From the NCBI RefSeq assembly GCF_019320115.1, contig NC_089598.1, positions 85,321,844 through 85,385,843 on the forward strand: a stretch of 64,000 nucleotides of DNA, in the 5' to 3' direction. The stretch is from Miscanthus floridulus (taxonomy: Eukaryota; Streptophyta; Magnoliopsida; Poales; Poaceae). Below the pieces are notes generated by a model. That model was not told the origin of the DNA, made no database searches, and saw nothing but the letters and a program-made list of their open reading frames with translations. Shown here piece after piece: positions 1-10,440 of this stretch; within the stretch, counting starts at the first letter, position 1; the number at the start of each line of letters is the position of its first letter. The position numbers and the translations under genes were made by a program.

Positions 1-2
1 TG

Positions 3-476
3 CTGGAGCTGTCGTTCACCGCTCTACTAGTGCTTCTCCTCGTATCCACATGGACCTACGCTGACTCAGGCATACAGTCTCTGTGTGGCTACTCGATGTT
101 TTTAGTGGCTCTTCTCCTCTACCTTTACCTCGCCACGGTGATCCCGGTGAGCATCGCCGTGTCGGCGGTGGATAGAGGCTGCCACAGCGTCTGGGCGCTG
201 CGTCGGGCGTGGCGGCTTATGAGAGCAAGGAGGAAGGAGGCTGCCGTGCTTGTGTTCGTCGTCAACCTCCTGCCTGCTGTCGTCTACCCGTACCCGGTCC
301 CCATGTACGCGTTTTTGTCTGGGACGATGAGCAGCCAGGACTTGTGGCTCGTGGGTGCAATTTCTGGATCTGATCTTCCCTTTGTTGGTGCGCAGTTGTT
401 CTCCATGGTGGCAGCCACGATGTTCTGCTGCCTATCCATGGAAACCAACTATGGAGCAAGCACGCCTGTTGTTTGA
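3..476 (+). CDS. Multi-pass membrane protein, C-terminal part (5' end outside window)
   Basis: The reading frame is open from base 3 with no stop, so the gene begins upstream of the window; the first ATG-less in-frame codon used by an ORF finder at position 30 is not a real start. About 157 residues are visible, ending at TGA 474-476. The peptide is strongly hydrophobic with four likely membrane segments, near residues 5-20, 35-60, 82-108 and 125-147. Between the second and third lies a basic loop (WALRRAWRLMRARRKEA). This layout resembles uncharacterised plant membrane protein families in which an Arg-rich loop follows a V/A-rich segment, but I do not recognise a named family and assign no function. 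The absence of stops and the GC-rich third positions favour a real gene. No polyadenylation signal is obvious just downstream. Confidence 0.55.
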   Translation: MELSFTALLVLLLVSTWTYADSGIQSLCGYSMFLVALLLYLYLATVIPVSIAVSAVDRGCHSVWALRRAWRLMRARRKEAAVLVFVVNLLPAVVYPYPVPMYAFLSGTMSSQDLWLVGAISGSDLPFVGAQLFSMVAATMFCCLSMETNYGASTPVV

Positions 477-1399
477 GTCGTATATTATTTCTCCATTTTG
501 TGTTATCGATCACACTGAGTCAAAATTTGCCTGCTTTTTCGTCATGTTGTGGCCAAGACTTTCTCGTTGTTCTATATACGAGAGAGAGTGAGCGTTTTAC
601 AATGTTTCTCATCCCAATGATAACGGTACGTACGGGGACGTAAAATGTTTATTTCTCGCACCCCAAGGATAACTGTCCCTAGGGACGTAAATAGATCGGA
701 TATGTGAACAGAATTGCCATATATTTTCCTTTGGATTGACAATCAGACACGGATACCAAAATAGATACAAATACGGTCGCATGTAGATTATCACGGTTAC
801 GAATAAGTGTGTATTGCGGCTGCTGGAGCTATTGGACTATCTATTCTCTATTCCATCCATCGTAACAGGAAATCAACTTGTATATCAACCAATCCATTTT
901 TTTGAGCAATTAGACATAGAATCCTCTAAAATCGAAAGGATCTCGGACCACTCAAGAAAGCACGAAAGCCGGTTAGAAAAAATAGATTCCTGAATATGGG
1001 ATTAGTTGAGTGTCAATAGTATAAGAAACAATGAGAAGGGTTACAACAGGAAGCGGCCATGTGATCGGCAGCAAAACAATTGAAGCAAAGCCCCACAAGC
1101 TTTAGCGGAATAGGGCGCCCTGGGCGAGAAACCCGGCGACCAGACAGGGACCAGTCGACGCTCTGGTGACTAGGCAGTGTTGCCAACCATCGGCGTCATG
1201 CGACATGACACGATGATTGCTAGCAATGCGGGGCCCTAGGCACTGAGTCCACCAACGAGGGCTTGGTGGAGGAGGCAGTGAGGTTTGCCCCTATAGGCCA
1301 GGGAGGTTGGACTGGGCGCTGATGTAGCCCATCTCCTCATGCCCATAGTTTTATCAATGAGTATTGGAACTATGGATCCTCATGTGTATTTAGTTCCTC
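477..1399. other. Intergenic stretch, nothing recognised
   Basis: AT-rich sequence after the first gene, then a more GC-rich part from about 1080 to 1330. I see no long reading frame, no inverted ends and no RNA gene. Confidence 0.5.
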
Positions 1400-1402
1400 T
1401 TA

Positions 1403-3665
1403 CTATGTGTTTGGTTTGGAGACAATATGGGATCGAATGAATCTATTCTTGATTCTTAAGATGGGCCCAACCCAGCTCGTATCTAGTTGGAAGGGATGGG
1501 ACCATCCCATTTTTTTGTTTGGTTGGAGGAATTGGATTACATGAGATGGATAGTGCGAACACATGGTTGATATGTGCACATATGTGTCAAGTTGTGATGA
1601 GTGATTGTTAGAAGTTGATCGGCTTTGGTTCAGTTTGGAGACTAACCATGGCGTGAGTGTGTGTGTGTGCAACATGTCTCTTGGTTGTGTTGGTGTGCAG
1701 GTGTTGAGCACAGAGATGGTAGACGGGCATGGAAAAGGTCAAGTAGAGATGTGGCGTGTTGATGGATTAGGAGCGGTGAAGGATGAACGTAAGGCTTGAA
1801 CCGAGGGACCAAGATGGCCGGAAGACTGACCATGGGTGGCTGACACTTGGGGACATCATCAACAAGCAAGAGTACATGAGGAGGAGTAGACCGTGTTGAC
1901 AAAGTCAAGCAGAGGCGCAAGAGGACTTGGTGATCGGATGGTCAAGGGTGACAGTGACACGTGTCGAGATTGTGGAGGCGTAGCGGAAACGCTTCTCCAA
2001 AGGGTTTGGTGGTTTGGGCCTCAAAACCACCGGCGGATAGTTTTCGCGTTTGGGCCTCAAAACCTGGTTGGAGTTTTGGCAGGAACGGGAGGAGGCACGT
2101 GGAGTCATCGCGAACCTTGCGTCGAGGCAAAGCAAAGTCATGAAGAGCCCATGGACATAGGTTTCACAGATCTTGAGTTGGACATTTTGCCCTTAGGTTA
2201 TGTGGTTCAACCAAAATATCTAAGGGAATTGTTGGGATTGTGTAATAGCTCTATAAATAAGGAGGGCTCCTCCTAACCAACCTATCTCTCTAGTCTTTCA
2301 TTTCTAGAGTCGCTAGGTCTTTGTTTTCTGTCTAAGTCTGAGTTTGTACTAGTAGAGATCAAAGTGCATAGAATCAGACCTCTACTGTGTTAAGTTGTCC
2401 TCTGTAGGAACCAGATCTTGTGGGTGCAAGAAATAAAGCAATTGTTCCTCTGAGATCTAAGTTCCTACTTTTTGTTTTTTATTTGAATCGGTTTTTCCTC
2501 TCTCGAGACCCCTTCTCTTGCGTTTTCGGTGAGTTCATTTTTCGAGGGATTGGAGACCGATTGGGATGGTTGGATATGTGCTATGACATATGAGGAACAT
2601 ATCTGCAAGTCGATTTGACCAGATTCCTCATGAGCACAATATTGGGGGATTTTGAGGAAAGTTTGGCAAACCCCAATCCGGTTTAGAGTTTTCTCGATCT
2701 ACGGAGTTCCTTAATCTTCTGGAGTTGATCTTTTGGGGATAGTTTATAAATATCTCAGGGAACATCTTCAAAATTTGAGCCCAATTGGACTTCATTTGAA
2801 TGGATTTCACCTTTTTAAAGTTTAGTTTGGGGCTGCTAAAATTGCCAAAGTAGGCCAGGCCAACCTAGCATCTAGGCTATGCCAACCTAGCATCCTGGCA
2901 AGACCTGGTTTGCACCCTAGGGAAGCTGGGTTTGTCTAGGAAGGAGGCCTCTCCAAGGTGATTTTGAGTTCCTAGTGTCCGTTCTTCGATCTGCTTGTTC
3001 CATGGGTTTTCTAATGTGCCTAGGAACTTTTTCAAATCATCAAGTCACTAATTGGATTGAGTGATCTTGTTGTGAGCTCTTTCTTTCGGTTGATGAACGT
3101 TGAGAGCCTCACTTTTGGATCTCGGTGAGTCTCGGTGTTGCAATTGATTTTTTTCCATTTTTGTTAGTGTCCCGTTGTGTTCTCCGGTCATCACCGAGAA
3201 CATTCAGCCACCAGTTGGCTCAAGGGCACCACATTTGTAAGATTTGGTGATTTAGATGGTTGTTTGGGACAGTCACCATTTCGGAAGAAAAAATTGATTG
3301 GCTCCCATTCACACCCCTTGATTGCCTTTCTCGGTCCTTCACATAGCCGTTTTCTACCCATTAGTCACTATTTGTGTGGGACTGGACTACATGAGATGAA
3401 TAACCATTTTCTAGGAATGGACTACATGAGATAGATAACCGTTTTCTACCCATTAGTCAATGTAGTCAATGGGCCCACATACACTAACAGTGACTAACAG
3501 GCAGAAAACGGCTAACCATCTCATGTAGTATAGTCTCTCCAACCAAAAAAGAAACTAGGACGGTCCCATTCTTTCTAGTAGCCAAATAAAAGCCGAGATG
3601 GTCCCATCCTAAAAACCAGGGATAAATTCATACCATCCCATATCATCTCCAAACGAAACACATAC
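1403..3665. mobile_element. Large PIF/Harbinger-like element with long inverted ends and TTA duplication
   Basis: The ends are inverted copies: the left end starts CTATGTGTTTGGTTTGGAGA and the reverse complement of the right end starts GTATGTGTTTCGTTTGGAGA. Similarity continues inward for roughly 150 bp (GATGGGACCAT and CTACATGAGATGG blocks recur on both sides). TTA stands immediately outside each end (1400-1402 and 3666-3668), the usual target duplication of PIF/Harbinger and Tourist elements. No transposase is visible, so the element is non-autonomous. The interior holds a TATA box and AATAAA signal resembling an LTR or captured promoter, and a short direct duplication near 3384-3445. The right end lies about 90 bp beyond the stop codon of the phosphatase gene, so it may affect that gene's 3' end. 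Confidence 0.7.
2249..2450 (+). promoter_or_regulatory. LTR-like promoter and polyadenylation unit inside the Harbinger-like element
   Basis: CTCTATAAATA at about 2249-2259 is a good TATA box, followed by a pyrimidine-rich leader. AAATAAA occurs near 2432. The TATA-to-AATAAA spacing of about 180 bp matches the R region of plant LTRs, for example the LTR at 60430-60600 in this window. I could not find a matching second LTR, so a solo or truncated LTR, or a captured host promoter, remain open. Confidence 0.35.
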
Positions 3666-3754
3666 TTAGTGTCTCGGTAAGAAGTCATCTATTCCTTTCA
3701 CCTGCATTACAAAAATAAAAGAAAAGAAAGAAACGGAAACCTTGAATTCATCAG

Positions 3755-5556
3755 TCACTGAGCTCTGCTTCCTTCTTCCATGGAATCCAGTGCATGGCTG
3801 GGAGTTCTAATCACATTTGATCCAGAAAGATCAAGTGTCAGTGACTGATGGTGTAAATTCGCGTTTGTTGTTGACTGTATATTCCTTTCACCCTCGGTTT
3901 GATGAATGTGCTCAAAGTACGCATGAGGCCAAACTCCTGTTGTTCAAAAGTTATCGAAAGTTTCACTGTTATAGACTATGTTTGTTTAAAACGATATGTA
4001 TTCGTAATTCAGAACAAGCTAAGCGCCTAAGCCCAATGGTTTTTAATTCAGACTTGCTTAGTCGTGTGTTTTTAGTAGTTGCAGAGGACACGTTATAAAT
4101 TTAAGGAAGATTTACTATTCTGACATATGCAACTAAGCATCATACCATGTTTACTGTAGGGTGGAGGAAAGAACTGAAGGTAGCAAAACGAAGCAACCAC
4201 CAATCCTGCAGAGTTGTACCAAGCATATATAGTCAGCTGATGTGTGATCTTCAGGAATCATAAAAGTTATAGTAGGATGGAGAGCAGCTGAACTGAGTAA
4301 CTGAGATGGATACTTACCAAGAACTCGACCTGCAAACACATCCTGCCAGTGGTGCCAGTAGTCACTGACTCGCGACACTGCAACCATCGTTGCAAGAAGC
4401 AGAGGCAGAAGAACAATGCACAGCTTGGCGACATGGCCTCTTCGATCGAAAGCCTTGATTTTGTCGGCCAGGTACCATGACAGAAATCCGAGCCCGGCAA
4501 AACAACCTTGAGAAGGACAAGAAAGACAGCCAGCTAATCTTTATGGCAGAGGATATTGCAAACTGGAATAATGGAATGGATAATCCAAGTCTGGCAAACT
4601 GCATGCATTCAGATTTCAGAGAATGGCTAGCTTTCAGCATTTACCTGAAGAATGCCCACTTGGGAAGCTCTTGTGCCCCTCTTCGATTACGCTCCGCTGT
4701 CTGTGGCAGATGACACCTCCGGTGATGTTGTTGTACTTCTAAAATAGAATTAATGTTCAGCTAAATAGTTCGTTACCTCAGAGTTACGACTTCCATCAAC
4801 ATTCTAATTCTCAAACTAATGAACAGTTTCGAAGTGTCAACATTCTAATCGTCAGATCAAGTGACTGAAGTGACAATCGCAGCGACTTACCGGGACTCCA
4901 TCGGGAAAGCAGAGCCAAAAGAAGTCCGGGCGGGGCCGGCCAACAGCATCCTTGATCGAAACGGTCAGGATGGCCGTTATCAGAACGGAAAACAGAAGGC
5001 CTGCTAATAAGCTGATGATGACCACACATCCCATGAAAAATCAAATCAGCTAGCGTAAGAATAAGAACTTAACCTACCAAGAATAGCATGATGCAGGTCA
5101 TAAACGTTTCTCCTCTTGATGTATATTCCAACGATGAAAATCATCGGCACAACGATGGCAATAATCTGTTTAAAATTAAGTCGAAAACAATCAAAGTTTG
5201 TTCCTGGATGGGAGAAACTGCAGTTGCAATTTCGTAGATATATATAAGCATAGAACCCAGAACATGCATATGATTTTTTTCAGAAGATGTGGTGTAGCAT
5301 AGATGCACCGTACCGGCACGGCCCAGCTAGGCACGGTGTTGTCCTTCATGGGGTACCGGAGGCTTGCCATCATGTCTTCTGCGACGAACCGGTGGAACGG
5401 CTGGAGCAGGCCGAGCACGGCGTACATGGCGACAAGTAGGAGCAGCACGGCCCAGTCGAACAGGTGCAGCCTAGCGACTTGCTTTCCGTGTGTCCTCAAG
5501 TATGGGCGCATCGCGGTCGCAGCTCCCGAGGCAGGGGTCGCCGGCGGTGGCGGCAT
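3755..5556 (-). CDS. Lipid phosphate phosphatase (PAP2 family), seven exons
   Basis: Integral membrane enzyme that removes phosphate from phosphatidic acid and related lipid phosphates. Exons in transcript order: 5556-5314, 5165-5078, 5000-4891, 4738-4645, 4506-4318, 4205-4155, 3936-3755. All introns have GT...AG borders in compatible phase, giving 318 residues against about 290-330 for plant members. The three PAP2 signatures are present: KDAVGRPRP in exon 3, PSGH in exon 4, and [12 protein letters not shown] (SRx5Hx3D) in exon 5. Other family landmarks are [28 protein letters not shown] and VWPHAYF. Hydrophobic stretches fit six membrane spans. The start at 5556 was chosen because upstream in-frame residues are not conserved-looking; a second Met 16 codons later (MRPYL) is an alternative. 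One oddity is Leu in WLCFPDG, where family members usually have Arg. The last intron junction is the least certain. Confidence 0.9.
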
Positions 5557-5673
5557 ATCTTCACCTTCACCTGCACTGCAGCCTCGGTGAGGGTGAGGCG
5601 ACGAGCTCCTCTCAGCCTCCTCCCCTGAACAGCTGAACGAAAGAGGAGGAGCTTGTTGAGGGCGTTTTCTCTG

Positions 5674-6007
5674 GGGGTGTTTGGTTCTGCAGGAAAATTT
5701 TAGTCCCTGTGATGTTTGACACATACATGAAGTATTAAATATAGATGAAAAAAATAACTAATTGTATAGATTGTGGCTAATTTACGAGATGAATTTTTTA
5801 AGCCTAATTAGTCAATGATTTGATAATGTTGTGCTACAGTAAATATGTGTTAATGGTGGATTAATTAGGCTTAATAAATTCGTCTCGTAAATTAGCCTCC
5901 ATCTATGTAATTAGTTTTATAATTAACTCATATTTAGTTCTTCTAAATAGCATCCAAACGTCCGATGTGACATGGACTAAAATTTAGTCCAAGAAATCAA
6001 ACACCCC
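5674..6007. mobile_element. MITE in the upstream region of the phosphatase gene
   Basis: About 334 bp with inverted ends: GGGGTGTTTGGTT on the left and AATCAAACACCCC on the right, and an inner inverted block (AATTTACGAGATGAATTT and AATTCGTCTCGTAAATTAG). No coding capacity. It lies about 118 bp before the predicted start codon of the minus-strand phosphatase gene, so it probably sits in the promoter or 5' leader. I found no convincing target duplication. Confidence 0.7.
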
Positions 6008-6088
6008 ATCTTAGATTCTTGGGAAGGGAGATGTTGACAAGCTAAGCTAGGGGAGCCTAGAAAAGTCGTTGGCTTTTTTGCTTACTCT

Positions 6089-6312
6089 GTGTTTAGTTCA
6101 CGAAATTTGGCTACTGTGGCATTTTCATTTTTATTTGGTAATTAGTGTTCAATCATGGACTAATTAGGCTCAAAATGTTCGTCTCGCGATTTCCAACTAA
6201 ACTGTGCAATTAGTTTTTTTTCGTCTACATTTAATGCTCCATGCACGTATCGCAAGATTCGATGTGATGGCTACTATAGCACTTTTTGGGAAACTTTTTG
6301 GGAACTAAACAA
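6089..6312. mobile_element. Second MITE upstream of the phosphatase gene
   Basis: About 225 bp with inverted ends TGTTTAGTTC and GAACTAAACA. The interior shares the GACTAATTAGGCTCAAAATG and TCGTCTCGCGATTT blocks seen in many grass MITEs. Boundaries are uncertain by a few bases because a target duplication is not clear. Confidence 0.65.
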
Positions 6313-6712
6313 GCAGTCATTTTGCTACCCTAAACATTTCAAACACTATCCCCTATGGACAGTCCACATATTTAAAAAATCCTTTATTCGATTGGAAATG
6401 GATATCATAATATCTGTCCTTTTCAAATATGGATAAGGGTATGGATGTGGAAAGTGAAAGTCCCAATGGATATGGATAATATATGTATCCAAAAAGATTA
6501 AAAAAAAGATAGGATATCTAATAGCCACACTTTTACCACATGTGCTGTTATTAATACTAGCAAACATATTCATTTTATCCTATTTAGAGCCACAATGTCC
6601 TCTACCTATCATTATTGTATTTTTAACAAGACTAACAATGCAGCATGTTGTTGGCAGCATGGACCTTTGCAACCTATCTTTTAGTCCATCCGTATAATCA
6701 CAACCAGAATTT

Positions 6713-6868
6713 TAGACTTCTCCCAGTGAGGTGGGCTTCTCCTAGTGTTTTAGCATTCAAAATTTAGTATAATTTTTTTCTACTAAATGCCTCCGAATGA
6801 GATTTCCATGTGCTATGACTAGTGGTAGTGTTTTACTACTACTTAAAAACACTAGGAGAAGTCCAACA
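6713..6868. mobile_element. Small inverted-repeat element
   Basis: GCTTCTCCTAGTGTTTTAG near 6738 is matched by its inverse, AAAAACACTAGGAGAAGTCC, near 6846-6865, enclosing about 90 bp. A partial extra copy of the left arm (GACTTCTCCCAGTG) precedes it. It ends 10 bp before the gypsy 5' LTR. Confidence 0.45.
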
Positions 6869-6877
6869 TTTTGTTAG

Positions 6878-8025
6878 TGTCGGGTTCATAAACCCAGGGT
6901 CCCTAATGGGCCTGCTCCCTTGCAAAAGCTCAGCCTAGCAGACGGCATTACAAACGACGTGCAACTCCTAGGCCGGCCCAGATACCTAACGACAGGCCGG
7001 AAGAGTGATCCAGTCTCCGACCGGAAGGCCTGGCTAAGGAGAGGACGACGCTCGCTTCCGACTTCGACCCGCTTTTTCGACCGAAAGGCCTAGCCAATGA
7101 GAGGACAACGCTCACTTCCGACTCTGACCCGCTTTTACGACCGGGAATACACCGAACCTCTGCTTACGGCTCTTCTCCGACCGGCGCGGTCGGAGCCGAC
7201 TAGGAACGACCGGCCGGGGACGCCCGCTCGGTGAGGACCCAAGAAATCAGGCGAAGCAGATAAGGTAAGGCGCTCAAGTCAACCGTAATACCGAGGACCA
7301 TACCCTGCACACCTACAGGACACTACTGTCAAACCATGCTAGAAGGGTACTTTGCAGCCTTCTAGATATATCAGAACACAAACAGTGTTGTAGGCGCCGA
7401 CATTTGTCCTACAATATGGTAGGCGCCGACATTTGCCATACCAGAAGAACAAGATGGAGCCTGCCACATGCATCTGGGCATCAACAGTATTGTGGACGCC
7501 GACAAATTGTCTTGTATCCGACGGCGTGGGCAACAAGACTAAGGAACACTCTTTCTCTCTCTCTCTCTCTCTCTCTCTAAACTTGTAAGGCCATCCCCTT
7601 CACCTATAAAAGGGGATGCGCTCTCTCCCAACAAAGGACGGTCATTCTGACTCTCTCTCTCTCTCTCTGCTAGCTTTAGATATTCAGAGCACTCGAACAG
7701 TTCCACGGCTCTAGAACTCTAAAGCCACACAGAGCATACGTCCCAATACTTAGCGCATGTAGGAGCTCCCGTCACTCTTGACCCTTCGGTCCAGAGTCCG
7801 ACCAGACTTCTAACATCTCCCATCTTATTCCCACTCGTTTATAACCCCATAGCAAACTTCGAGCATCTAGGCTCAGGAATAAAGTCACCGACTGACTCAA
7901 ACTAGACGTAGGGCACGTTGCATGAACCAGTATAAACCCTGTGTCATTGAGTGCTAGGCCACATCCGATCACAACGTAAGGCAAAATCACAAATATTTAC
8001 TTGTTGGTCACTTTTCGCACCGACA
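6878..8025 (+). repeat. 5' LTR of the gypsy element
   Basis: 1,148 bp, TGTCGGG...CGACA. A TATA box (CCTATAAAAGG) lies near 7602-7612, flanked by two CT-dinucleotide runs (7551-7578 and 7651-7669). It contains a roughly 31-bp tandem duplication around TAGGCGCCGACATTTG at 7390-7430 that is single in the 3' LTR. That duplication and CT-run length explain much of the 42-bp length difference. Confidence 0.93.
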
Positions 8026-8027
8026 GT

Positions 8028-8045
8028 TGGCGCCGTTCGTGGGGA
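8028..8045 (+). other. Primer binding site resembling tRNA-Asp
   Basis: TGGCGCCGTTCGTGGGGA begins 2 bases after the LTR end. From general knowledge of plant tRNA-Asp, whose 3' end is GGCGCCA preceded by an AACG-type stem, the first ten bases are complementary and the remainder nearly so. Confidence 0.65.
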
Positions 8046-8104
8046 GGATGCCGTACGTTCACGCTTTTGGTCATCGGATGGCCCACCTTTCCGCCATCTT
8101 CGTC

Positions 8105-10440
8105 ATGATGGGCTCAAGCGATACGACTCGCTTTGGCTCGCTGGAGTTTCCCACACTCCTACCTATTGGGATGTGGGTTCCTCTCGTGTTTGAGCCATCC
8201 CAGATCTTCCTCTATGGAAGCCTAGACTTCATCGCCAACTAGCTCGGTGTGCTTCACCTTCACGAGGAGGCACTTGTCCCGGCGCCGGTCAGAGTAGTGC
8301 CCTCCGTCGGCTCTAGGACACCCGGCGACCTCAACGGCAAGACACCTGCGCTTCGCTTCGAGCCCATGCTAGGCTCAAACCCCACTATGAATAACATACA
8401 TATTGTTCTTTACTCATTATTTAATGTCTTCCACCGACTCTCCGGAGGGACCCCGTTGTCCCCACCACAACCGCTATGCAACCGGTTCCCCTACGGCCTC
8501 GCGTCGCCCACGGACACGTACGCACGGGGGCTCCGAAAGAATTGGACGCTGCCCCCTCTCACATCCAAATTTGTGGTGATGGCGGGCTATGCTCCTGCCT
8601 CTTTCCACAACCTCATGGATGATGAGGTTGAAAGCGACGGCTCCAGTATTGGCGACGTCGTGGCACCTAGCCACCCTCTGTCCCGGGAGTGCACTATGGC
8701 GGACGCTCCGGGACAGCCACCGGTGGTAGCGGAGTCTCTATAGACTCACACCCCTCTAGCCCCTCATGCAGAGGCCCTCGCGCATGCGTAGTAGCACGGC
8801 GAGGAGCTACGACAAAGGCAGCAGAGCTAGCCGCCGCCTGGGTTGACACGCTCGGCGCAGCACGCTGCGCCATGCGCGGGTAACCTAGCGAGCAGCGCCT
8901 GGGGTCGCGCTCGCTAGGTCCAGCGCAACATCATGGACGAAGGAAACGATCCCCCATAGTTTGCTCGGGCTGGCCAGAACATCACCGCGCGGCGATGCTT
9001 CTGCGTGGCCTTCCAAAGCCTATCGACTCCCAGGAGCAGGCGATCCGCCGGAACCTTCGGGCGCTGGTGGAAACCACCGTCGTTCAATAGGCGGAGAGCT
9101 CTGCATCGTGACACCGACTCGCGACCTCTCTCCCCACCAGGAGAATGGGGGCGCACTAGTCGAATCGCTCCATTCGCTCACCACTACAGTCGCCGGGTGT
9201 GGAACAGGAGGCCACAGCTGCACCATGGCCTGACCAGGCGCCCGCTCACACCGACCACATGTGCGCGAATGGCTCGGCCTGAACCAAGATGCTCGTAGCG
9301 TCATCAACAATCGGCGTCAAGCCCGACGTGATGATGATGTCCATCATGGGGCGGTGAGAGCAGGCGGCATGGGCCTCGGTCGGATCATCGAGGGGAGCAG
9401 GGAAACGCACCCCAGGCATGGTTGCTGACCAGACAACCGAAGTCCCAGTCGGACGGCCCAGGACCATAGGCCTTTGGTCGTCGCATCTAGAGAGCATCGT
9501 TCCCATAACGCTTCCGACCGCCTACCAACATCGCCAAATACACCAGGGAAACGAATCCCAGTATATGGCTCAAAGACTTTCGGCTCGCCTGCCGAGCCGG
9601 AGGAGTGGATCATGACCATTTCATCATTCATTACCTCCCCATCTGTGTGGGGGAGCATGTTCAAGCATGGCTCGAATTCCTCTCGCCTGACAACATCCGC
9701 GACTAGGCGGATCTCAAGAGGATCTTCATCAGGAATTTCTAGGGGCGTATGTCCGTCCTGGGAATTCCTGAGACCTCAAGAGCTGCCAGTAGGAGCCCAA
9801 TGAGTCCCTGTGGGATTACATCCATAGGTTCTCAAAATGATGCAACTCCCTTCCTGATGTCGTTGACGCGGACGTCATCAGTGTGTTCCTCTCTAGGACA
9901 ACCTATGAGTCATTGATCCACAAGCTTGGCTGTCTGAAGCCCCGTACCACCCGTGACCTACTGGACGTCGCCATGAACCACGCCTCCAGTGAGGAGGTGG
10001 TCAGAGCGGTCTTTAGTGGAGGCCGGAACAAGGGCAAGGCCAAGCACGAGGAACAAGACGAGGGTCCCTCCACATAAAGGGGCAAAAAGAACAAGAAGGA
10101 TTGGCGCCGACCGGCCAACTTTGCTTTGGTAGTCGTGGGCTGATTGTGCGGGCAAGCAGCCCCAGTATGGCTAGTCCGACCACTTCAACAAGCTCATGGA
10201 GAGCCCATGCACCAACCACGCCTACCCCGTCAAGCACCTCTACAAGGAATGTGAACTCCTCAAGCACTTTCTACGACATGCCGGCGGACCAAAAGAAGGA
10301 AAGGGCAAGGAGGCAGCGGCCAAGAAAGGAGGCATGGCGGGCAAGGATGGGGACAGCTTTCCTGATCCCGAGGAATGCCTCATGATCTTTGGGGATCCGA
10401 TGCCATCTACTCCAAGCGCCAGCATAAAGTGTGCTATAGA
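8105..10440 (+). pseudogene. Degenerate gag of the gypsy element
   Basis: Would encode the capsid polyprotein. Recognisable pieces are an N-terminal stretch (MGSSDTTRFGSLEF) from about 8108, a capsid end around 9883-10077 (ESLIHKLGCLKPRTTRDLLD, then a basic RNKGKAKHEE tail), and a nucleocapsid-like segment at 10190-10290 with CTNHAYPVKHLYKECELLKHFL, a CCHC-type pattern seen in Tat gags. Stops and frame changes interrupt it repeatedly, for example the TAG just after 8237. The middle part (8750-9850) is barely readable. It continues into the protease with no separate start, as expected of a gag-pol fusion. Confidence 0.75.

Noticed and set aside
1642..2276. Several short frames on both strands
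   Set aside because: They sit inside the Harbinger-like element's LTR-like part and overlap one another without any recognisable protein.
9005..9310. Overlapping open frames of about 90-97 codons on both strands
   Set aside because: They come from GC-rich degenerate gag, and none carries a gag or other domain.
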